Origin: Desmodus rotundus
Taxonomy: Eukaryota; Chordata; Mammalia; Chiroptera; Phyllostomidae
Assembly: GCF_022682495.2 (NCBI RefSeq)
Contig: NC_071396.1
Span: forward strand, 58,917,159 to 58,981,158
Direction of reading: 5' to 3'
DNA length: 64,000 nucleotides
Shown here: positions 56,316-64,000 of the stretch, in pieces
How positions within the stretch are numbered: position 1 is the stretch's first letter
Layout: the number at the start of each line of letters is the position of its first letter
Notes under the pieces: generated by a model
What the model was told of the DNA's origin: nothing
Databases searched by the model: none
The model's input: the letters and a program-made list of their open reading frames with translations, nothing else
Made by a program: the position numbers and the translations under genes

Positions 56316-59300
56316 GATTATGTTTCAGTTAAAGGTGAGATCATATGGTATTTGTCCCTCACCGCCTGGCTTATTTCACTTAGCATAATGCTCTCCAGTT
56401 TCATCCATGCTGTTGCAAAGGGTATAAGCTCCTTCTTTCTCTCTGCTGCGTAGAATTCCATTGTGTAAATATACCATAGTTTTTGGATCCACTCGTTTGC
56501 TGATGGGCACTTAGGTTGCTTCCAGTACTTGGCTATTGTAAATTGTGTTGCTATGAACATTGGGGTGCACAGGTTCTTTTGGATTGGTGTTTCAGAGTTC
56601 TTAGGGTATAATCCCAGCAGCTGAATTGCTGGGCCAAAGGGTAGTTCCACTTTTAGTTTTCTGAGGAAATTCCATAGTGTTTTCCACAATGGCCTCACCA
56701 GTCTGCATTCCCACCAACAGTGCACTAGGGTTCCCTTTTCTCCGCATCCTCTCCAACATTTGTTTGTGGATTTGTTAATGTTGGCCACTCTGACTGGTGT
56801 GAGATGGTACCTCATTGTGGTTTTAATTTGCATCTCTCTGATGGCGAGTGATGCTGAGCATCTTTTCATGTGTCTCTGGGCCCTTTCATGTCTTCCTTGG
56901 AGAAGTGTCTGTTCAAGTCATTTACCCATTTTTTAATTGGGTTTTTTGTCTTTCTGGAGTGGAGTCGTGTGAGTCATTTATATATTTTGACACAGACCCT
57001 TCTTGGAGGTATCATTGGCAAATATGTTTTCCCACACTGTTGGTTCTCTATGTATTTTAATGCTGTTTTCTTTAACCATGCAGAAGCTTTTTATTTTGAT
57101 GAGATCCCACTTGTTTATTCATTCCTTTATGAGGCTTGCTTTAGGGGACATGTCTGTGAGGATGTTGCTGCATGGAATGTCTGAGATTTTCCTGCCAATG
57201 TTTTCCTCAAGGACTTTTATGGTCTTACAACTTATATTTAAGTCTTTTATCCATCTTGAGGTCATTTTTGTGTATGGCATAAGTTGGTGTTCGAGTTTCA
57301 TTTTTTTGCACGTAGCTGTCCAGATCTCCCAACACCATCTGTTGAAGAGGCTGTTTTTGTTCCATTTTATGCTCCTTCCTCCTATGTCAAATATTAATTT
57401 ACCGTAAAGACTTGGGTTTATTTCTGGGCTTTCTGTTCTCTTACATTGGTCTATGTGCCTGTTTTTATGCCAGTACCAGGCTGGTTTGATTACAGTGGCC
57501 TTGTAGTACAGTTTGATATCAGGTATTGTGATCCTTCCTGCTTTGTTCTTTTTTCTCAAATATGCTGTAGCTATTTGTGTTCGTTTATGATTGCTTATAA
57601 ATTTCTGAAATGTTTTTTCTATATCTGTGAAATATGTCATGGGTACTCTAATAGAGATTGCATTGAATGTATAAATTGCTTTGGGTAGTATGGCCATTTT
57701 GATGATGTTAATTCTTCCAATCCATGAGCATGGTACATGCTTCCATTTGTTTGTGTCTTCCTTAATTTCTTTCTTCAGTGTTGTGTAGTTTTCTGAGTAT
57801 AGGTCTTTTACTTCCTTGGTAAGGTTTATTCCTAGGGACTTTATTTTTCTTGTTGCTATATCAAATGGGTTTTTTTTTCCTGATTCCTGTTTCTGCAGTT
57901 TCGTTGTTGGTGTACAGGAATGGCTTTGATTTCTGAGTATTGACTTTGTATCCAGCTGTTTTGCCAAATTCATTTATTAGGTCGAGTAGTTTTTGGGTGG
58001 AGTCTATAGGATTTTCCATGTACACAATCCAGTCTACTGCAAACAGTGACAGTTTCATTTCCTCCTTTCCAATTTGGATGCCTTTTATTGCTTTTTCTTC
58101 TCTCATTGCTGTGGCTAGGACTTCCAGTACTATGTTGAATAGGAGTGGTGAGAAAGGGCATCCTTGTCTTGTTCCTCATCTTAGTGGAAAAGCTATAATT
58201 TTTTGTCCATTGAGTATGATGTTGGCTGTAGGTCTCTCATATAAGGCCTTTTTATGTTGAGGACTGCTCCCTGTATTCGTACTTTGCTGAGTGTTTTTAT
58301 CAGAAATGGGTGCTCTATCTTATCAAATGCTTTTTCCGCATGTATTGATATGATCATGTGATTGTTGTCTTTGCTGTTGTTGATGAGATGTATTATGTTT
58401 ATTGATTTGTGAACATTGTACCATCCTTTCTTCTCTGGGATGAATTCCACTTGGTCATGGTTTCTGATCTTTTTAATGTACTGCTGGATGGGGTTTTTCA
58501 ATATTTTCTTGAGAATTTTAGCGTCTATGTTCATCTGCGATATTGGCCTGAAGTTTTCTTTCTTCGTTTTGTCTTTATCTGGTTATGGGATTAGGATGAT
58601 GCTGGCTTCATAAAAAGAGTTTGGGAGTCTTCCATGAGTTTGGATTTTTGCGAATAGTCTCAGGAGGATAAGGGCTAGCTCTTCTTTAAAGTCTTTGTAG
58701 AATTCTCCTGTAAAACCATCTGGCCCAGGGCTTTTCTGTGTTGGGAGTTTTTTGATGACTGCTTCAATTTCATCTGCTGTTACTGGTCTGTTCAGGTTTT
58801 CTGCTTCTTCTTCATTCAGTTTTGGAAGGTTATATTTTTCTAGAAATGTGTCCATTTCACCTAGGTTTTCAAATTTCTTGGCATACAGTTCTTCGTAGTA
58901 ATTTCTTACAATCCTTTGTGTTTCTGTGGTATCAGTTGTAATCTCTCCTCTTTCATTTCTAATTGTGTTTATTTGGATGCTCTCTGTTTTTTTCTTGATG
59001 AGCCTACTTAAAGGCTTGTTGATTTTGTTTATCTTTTCAAAGAATCAGCTCCTGGATTCATTGATCCTTAGAATTGTGCTTTTAGTCTCTATGTCATTTA
59101 ACTCTGCTCTGATCTTGGTTATTTCCTCCCTTCCGCTTGCTCTGGGTTGTCTTTGTTGTTGTTCTTCAAGTTCTTTTAGGCGTAGGGTTAGGTTGTTTGT
59201 TTGAAATGTTTCTATCTTCTTAAGGTAGGCCTTTATTGCTATGAACTTCCCTCTCAGGACTACCTTTGCTGTGTCCCATAGGTTTTGGGTTGTTGTGAGT

Positions 59301-60134
59301 TCATTTTCATGTGTTTCTAGAAAGTTTTTGATTTCTTCCCTAATATTGTTCTTGACCCAATCATTGTTTAATAGCATGCTATTCAGTCTCCATGATTTTG
59401 AGTGTTTTGTGCTTTTCCTTTGGGGTTGGTTTCTAGTTTCAGTCCCTTGTAGTCAGAGAAAATGCTTGATATGATTTCAATTTTCTTGAATTTGTTGAGG
59501 CTTGCTTTGTGTCCTATCATGTGGTCTATCTTTGAAAAAGTTCCATGTACACTTGAGAAGAATGTGTATTTTGCCTCTTTGGTATGAAAAGCTTTCTATA
59601 TATCTGTTAAGTCCACTTCCTCTAGGGTATTGTTAAGTGACACAATATCCTTTTTGATATTTTGTTTGGAAGACCTGTACATTTTTGACAGTGTGGTGTT
59701 AAGGTCCCCTACTATAATTCTGTTGCTGTCAATATCTTTCTTGAAGTCCTCCAATATTTTCTTTATGTATTTGGGTGTTCCTATGTTGGGTACATATATA
59801 TTTACAATGTTTATGTCTTCTTGGTGGATTCTTCCCTTGGGAATTATAAATCGACCTTCTGGGTCTCCCTTTATGGCCCTTCTTTGGAAGTCAATTTTGT
59901 ATGATAGGAGTATTACTACCCCGGCTCTTTTTTCTGTCAGATTGCTTGGATCATTTGTTTCCAGTCCTTCACTTTCAGTCTGTGTAAGTTTTTTGTGATG
60001 AGATGGGTCTCTTGTAGGCAGCATATGTGTTGGTCATGTTTTCTTATCCATTCAGCTATTCTATGTCTTTTGATTGGAGCATTTAATCCATTTATGTTTA
60101 GGGCTATTTCCTATAGGTAGTTATTCATTGCCAT
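56316..60134 (-). pseudogene. L1-H ORF2, broken
   Basis: The start codon is at 60134-60132. Recognisable pieces include the endonuclease part (60024-59596, with VGDLNTTLSKM in place of GDFNTP), the RT fingers (58855-58583), the thumb and after (57973-57119, 284 codons), and the C-terminal zinc-knuckle part [14 protein letters not shown] (within 56869-56318). The RT catalytic motif reads FAVD in the piece 58106-57861. The gene spans the same length as L1-D ORF2 but is split by many indels. Confidence 0.9.
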
Positions 60135-60180
60135 TTTTTCCTACCTGTGTTCCTCTCTCTATCTCTTTTCCTTTCCTTCC

Positions 60181-61110
60181 TTAAAGCAGCCCCTTTAGCA
60201 TCTCTTCCAGAGCTGTTTTGGTGGATGTGTATTCTTTTAGACTGCTTTTATCTGGGAATCTCTTTATTTGGCTTTCTATGTTGATTGAGAGCCTTGCTGG
60301 GTAAAGTAGTCTTGGTTGTAGTCCTCCTGTTGTCATTACTTGGAATATTTTTTGCCATTCTCTTCTGGTTTGAAATGTTTCCATTGAGATTCAGTTGCTG
60401 ACCTTATTGGGGCTCCCTTGTATGTTACTTACTGTTTCTCCCTTCCTGCCTTTAAGATCATGTCTTCGTCTTGGAATTTTGCCATTTTAATTTTGATGTG
60501 TCTTGCAGTCGGCATCTTTGGGTTCCTGTTGTTTGGGACTCTCTGTGTCTCCTGGATTTGGGTGACTTTTTCTCTCATCATATTAGGGAAATTTTCCATC
60601 ATTACTTTTTCAAACAGGTTTTCTATCCCTTGCTCTTTCTTCTTCTTCTCCTTCTGGTATTCTTATTATACGGATACTATTACGTTTCATGTTGTCCTGT
60701 TTCCCTTAAGCCCTCTTCATTCTTTCTGAGCCTCTTTTCGTTTTCTTGCTCTTTTGGGTGTTTTTCTACTTTGTCCTCCAGCTCGCTTATCCGATCCTCT
60801 GCTTCATCAAGTCTGCTTTCCGTTCCTTCTACTTTGTTCTTCAATTCAGAAATTGTATTCTTCATTTCCTCTTGGCCCTTGTTGATAGTTTCTATTTCCT
60901 GTTTGTTGTTGATGCAGTTTGCATTGAGTTCATTGTATTTTACCTGTAGTTTCTGGTAGTTGTCTGTGATCTCAGAGAGCTCAGTGAGCTTCCTGATAAC
61001 CATTGCTTTGAACTCCGTATCTGATAGTTGACTTGCCTGTATTCATTTAGCATTTTTTGTGAAGCTTCCTCCCTTCCTTTCATTTGGGGATTGTTTCTTT
61101 GTCTTCCCAT
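60181..61110 (-). pseudogene. L1-H ORF1, broken but full length
   Basis: The span from the start codon at 61110-61108 to the stop at 60181-60183 is 930 bp, 310 codons. An N-terminal piece (61003-60680) reads MVIRKLTELSE, then a heptad-rich region with DEAEDRISELEDKVEK. A C-terminal piece (60384-60181) holds LQPRLLYPARLSINIE. Where L1-D and L1-1 have TAA, this copy keeps TCA. Small indels, for example near 60700, break the frame. Confidence 0.87.
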
Positions 61111-61330
61111 TGTTTGTGATACTCTTTTTGTTAGTCTCTGCTTCTTAAATTGCTCTATTCTGGCTCCCTGGGTTTATGGTATGAATATCTATGGTAAAAT
61201 GCCAATGGGATTCAGTGGTGTTGTCTCCTTAATCTCCTGTGCTCACTGGTCTTGAGCTGACTTTTATGAGTGTAACACCATCTAACTCTGATGTTTTCAG
61301 TACTCCAGGTTATATTGTCTCACCTGTGGG

Positions 61331-61610
61331 AAAAAAGAGAAAGAAGGAAAAATAAAGAGGGAGAAGGGAAGGATGGGAAAAGGGAATAGAAATGGAGTGG
61401 ATGAAGGAACAAAGGAAGGCAGGAAGAAGGTATAAAAAAGATCGGAGGAAAGATAAGAAGGAATTTTAACAAAAATTAAAACGAAAAATAAAAGAAGTCA
61501 GGAATAAGCAATAAAAAAGGCAAAGGATGGAAGGAAGAAGGAGTAAAAAAAAGAAGAACGACAGAATGGAAGATATAATTTAGAGGGAAAGGAGAAAAAA
61601 AGAAAAAAAA
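61331..61610 (-). repeat. AG-rich (plus) / CT-rich (minus) tract in L1-H 5' UTR
   Basis: It corresponds to 3818-4112 in L1-1. In sense orientation it is a pyrimidine tract next to the candidate acceptor. Confidence 0.72.
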
Positions 61611-62039
61611 GTCTTCTGCTGGCTTTAATTGGTCAGGTTAGTTCTGCTATTCTTCCTGTCTGTGAAGTGGTTGGGGGGTGGTTGGAAGGATTGGTTTCAC
61701 TTTTCTCCCTTTCTGTGCCACACTCTTTGCTGTCATTCAGCCTTCAGTCCAGTACCTGAGGGTCCTTCTGGTCCCAGTAGTCCTTTAGTTCGCCAGTTGT
61801 GCTGTCCTTGAGTTGCACCAGCTGGGGGCAACTCATACTCCACTTTCTTGCTCTTTGCTGTCTTAGATGCCTGGGACTCTCAGTGCTGCTATGGGGTAGT
61901 TCAGCCCCCTACTGGGTCGAGTCTTTCCAGGGAATGCAGTCTCCCCTAGCCCTGCAGCTCCCCTGTGCTGCGTGTTCCGCTTTCCTCCTAGAGAGCCAGC
62001 AGGCCCTGCAGGGCTCTGTGCGCAGTGGCTAGGTAGGAG

Positions 62040-62280
62040 TTGTTCAGAACCTGTGCTTTTAGGTGTGGTTGCCCACCAGCAGCCAGGCCGTTGATGGGGT
62101 TGCGGGGGCTATATGCAGCTGTGGGCCTGGGATGCGTGGGCGATCCGTGGCTCTGGGCCTGTGCACGGGGCAGCCAGCCACTGATCCGGGTGCACACCCA
62201 CCTGAGGTTTCAGGTGTGGGCACCCAGTCCACTGATATGGGTGTGCGCCACCTGAGCTTCAGGTGAGAGATGGGGCTGCT
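62040..62280 (-). repeat. GC-rich tandem repeat in L1-H 5' UTR, short version
   Basis: Units with ggtttcaggtgtgggcaccc and gcagccagccactgatccgg recall those at 4560-5060 in L1-1, but fewer are present. Confidence 0.58.
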
Positions 62281-62714
62281 TATCCCGAGCTCACAGTCCG
62301 GGGGCTGAGGGTGGAGGGGCACCAGAGGCTGCTGCTGCTGCTGAGAGTTCTCTAACTAGCCACTGAGTACCTCTATTTTCCCTTTTTCTTTTCGAGAAAT
62401 TCTTCCTATTCATGCCCCCCTAGTCCAAACAAGCACCTGGCCTCTGACACAGCATAGTCTGGCTCTCTCTCAAGAATCCTGCAGCAGACCCTGTGCCCAG
62501 GTGGTGGCTTTAGCCTCCTTGGTCCCTGCGCTGGTCCCAGGGACCTTATTGTCCTTAAGCACTCTTCTTACCGTCAGATCTTTCAATGTCCTCTATCTTT
62601 GGTCTCCGATCTTCATATATGCTGGAATACCGTTGGCTGTTCGCTCTGTTCCTCAGATCAGCTAGGTGTTTTAATGGTGCTGAGGGGAAGTGGACTCCGC
62701 TCCCACCCTTCTCG

Positions 62715-62726
62715 CTGCCATCTTCC
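62715..62726 (-). promoter_or_regulatory. YY1-like motif at the 5' end of L1-H
   Basis: The minus strand reads ggaagatggcag at the tip of the element, one or two bases off the CAAGATGGCGG core. Confidence 0.45.
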
Positions 62727-62964
62727 CTTTCTTCGTCTTAATTCCATTTCTGTACTGGTGCTACCTGGGCCTACCTCCCAAATAAGTGACTTGCCTTGGA
62801 TCCTTTCTTAGAACCAGCCCCACCTAGCATGTGTCTCAGACAACCAAGACAGACGTTGTCTGTGTCTTTGTGCAGGCAGCTATTGTTGCAGTGGCAATCT
62901 GACATTGAGTTAAACAGCATGCTAAATCTTTTGTCTCAGAGGATCTGGCACTAGGTGGCTCCTT

Positions 62965-63180
62965 TAAAAAAAATTTTTTTATTGTTATTCAATTACAGTT
63001 GTGTGCCTTTTCTCCCCATCCCTCCACCCCACCCCATCCCCACCCCCTCCCTCCCCCATCTCCACCCTCCCCTTTGATTTTGTCCATGTGTCCTTTATAG
63101 TAGTTCCTGTAATCCTCTTTCCTCACTGTCTCCTCCCCACTCCCCCCTATCCATTGTTAGATTGTTCTTAACTTCAATGG
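62965..63180 (-). mobile_element. L1-I: 3' UTR-only L1 insertion
   Basis: An antisense L1 3' UTR of about 215 bp starts with a T-rich tail and attgttattcaattacag, and ends at ttgttcttaacttcaatgg. The flanks share tggctc (62956-62961 and 63179-63184), which may be part of a short target-site duplication. Confidence 0.85.
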
Positions 63181-64000
63181 CTCTTGATCACCTTCTTCCA
63201 TCCTGTCTGGGGCTGAGCTTAGACACTTCAGAACTTAGCTTGCACCTTATGTGGTAGCACTTTAGGAGTATTTATTAAGCATCTGTTGTATGTTGGGGCA
63301 GCATCCCCCTCCAATTGGCAGGGACTGACTAAAGGGTGGTAACCATTGTAATGGCCACAGAAACATGGGAGTCAGGGGGGTAACCCTTGGGGAGGGGCCT
63401 GCAGGGGTCCTGGGGCTACTGGTGTCCTTTAATTACTGGAATCTGAGTACTGTGGCACCAAATTCCAGTAGGCTGAGGCAGGCTGAGACCCCATAAGCTA
63501 CAGGACTCAGGGAAAAGCTAAGAGGATTAGAGCCAAAGAAACAGTGCAGAGGGCAGCCACCATGCATAGTGCTCTCCTCTCTGCAGATGTTTTGGCAGGT
63601 TATTCCTCCTGCCACCCCCAGGAATAGGATCTTGGCTCAGGCCCATTCAGGTGGAGTTACCCCTCAGAAATATCTGCCCCATCTCTTCCTATTTTGGAGA
63701 AATACCCCCAGCCCTGCTGGATCAGTTCAAGTTCCTGCCACGCACCTCTGTTGTTCCAGGCATTTGCAGAATGGAGCCTGGAGCTCTGAGACCCCAGGCT
63801 ATGGCTCTGCTGACCTTTGGGCCTTCTATGTCACCTCTCTCAGATCCAGCAAACTCTATGAAACCTCCAGGCCTTTGTCTGGGCCATTTCCCCTCCTGTC
63901 ACACCCTCCCCATTCTTCCAGGCTAACCTCATGATCATATAGCACCGAGCACAGAATCCCTGGCCTTTTATTAGGGCTTCCCTGATTCAGGCTATGCCCA
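63181..64000. other. Old non-coding DNA, nothing recognised
   Basis: Two overlapping open frames on the plus strand (63569-63934, 121 codons, and 63651-63926, 91 codons) have no domain. No repeat was named. Confidence 0.4.

Larger units (their letters stand above)
61324..62571 (-). other. Candidate intron in the 5' UTR of L1-H
   Basis: On the minus strand the segment begins gtaagaagagtgctt after gatctgacg, and ends ttctctttttt, then cccacag before gtgagacaat. Both ends fit strong GT-AG splice sites. The interval is 1248 bp, about 280 bp shorter than in L1-1, mainly because of fewer GC-rich tandem units. L1-D joins the two outer flanks exactly. Confidence 0.75.
56048..62732 (-). mobile_element. 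L1-H: near full-length L1 with long 5' UTR
   Basis: The antisense L1 of about 6.7 kb runs from its 5' tip (complement of ggaagatggcagcgagaagg, near 62730) to its A-tail (about 56048-56085). It has a 5' UTR of about 1.6 kb with the candidate intron, ORF1 (61110 to 60181, 930 bp), a 46-bp spacer, ORF2 (60134 to about 56316) and the G-rich 3' UTR. Frameshifts and stops make it non-coding, but its ORF1 length and 5' UTR provide the best local reference for an unspliced L1 of this lineage. Confidence 0.93.

Noticed and set aside
1..64000. CRISPR arrays, bacterial operons, tRNA or rRNA genes.
   Set aside because: No regularly spaced short repeats, no ribosome binding sites with packed genes, and no cloverleaf sequence apart from the SINE heads. 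The window is vertebrate.

Overview
The window looks like mammalian nuclear DNA, most likely from a bat of the Yangochiroptera. Three things point there: tRNA-derived SINEs of the VES type (head like ccctggctggtgtggctcag, tail of CT-rich sequence then A-rich sequence), a young L1 lineage with a very G-rich 3' UTR, and several ORF1-only 'half-L1' (HAL1) elements. Old mammalian repeats (MIR, L2, old L1 pieces) fill the remaining sequence. I found no host protein-coding exon, tRNA or rRNA gene. All long open frames belong to retrotransposons.

Layout: 1-5497 is an antisense L1 (L1-1) that starts outside the window and keeps a long 5' UTR. 5498-17354 is mostly old single-copy DNA with two related solo LTRs (7304-8213 and 11212-12366), MIR and L2 pieces, two VES SINEs and a tiny L1 3' end with clear target-site duplications. 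17355-33326 is a deep stack of sense-strand elements: HAL1-1, HAL1-2, an old L1 (L1-C) that is broken open three times, L1-D with an intact 1273-codon ORF2, and L1-E inserted in the A-tail of L1-D. 33345-35689 holds an LTR-like piece, an L2, a VES SINE and a TG repeat. 35690-47170 is a second stack, antisense: HAL1-3, L1-A, L1-B inside L1-A, a VES SINE inside ORF1, HAL1-4 and an old L1 piece. 47171-53631 is mostly old DNA with an LTR-like piece and MIRs. 53632-62732 holds an L1 3' end split by HAL1-5, then a nearly full-length antisense L1 (L1-H) with a long 5' UTR. 62733-64000 is old DNA with one more L1 3' end.

The most striking observation is in the L1 5' UTRs. L1-1 and L1-H carry a 1.2-1.5 kb segment bounded by a strong splice donor (gtaagaag) and a strong acceptor (pyrimidine tract then cccacag). 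L1-D lacks exactly this segment and joins the two flanks at the predicted splice sites, so it appears to be a retrotransposed copy of a spliced L1 RNA. The same L1-D has an intact ORF2 next to an ORF1 with several disabling changes, while the window also holds five elements that carry ORF1 and no ORF2.

Element names (L1-1, L1-A to L1-I, HAL1-1 to HAL1-5) are local labels. Family calls come from recognition of sequence, not from a database search. Borders are good to a few bases where target-site duplications are given and to tens of bases elsewhere.
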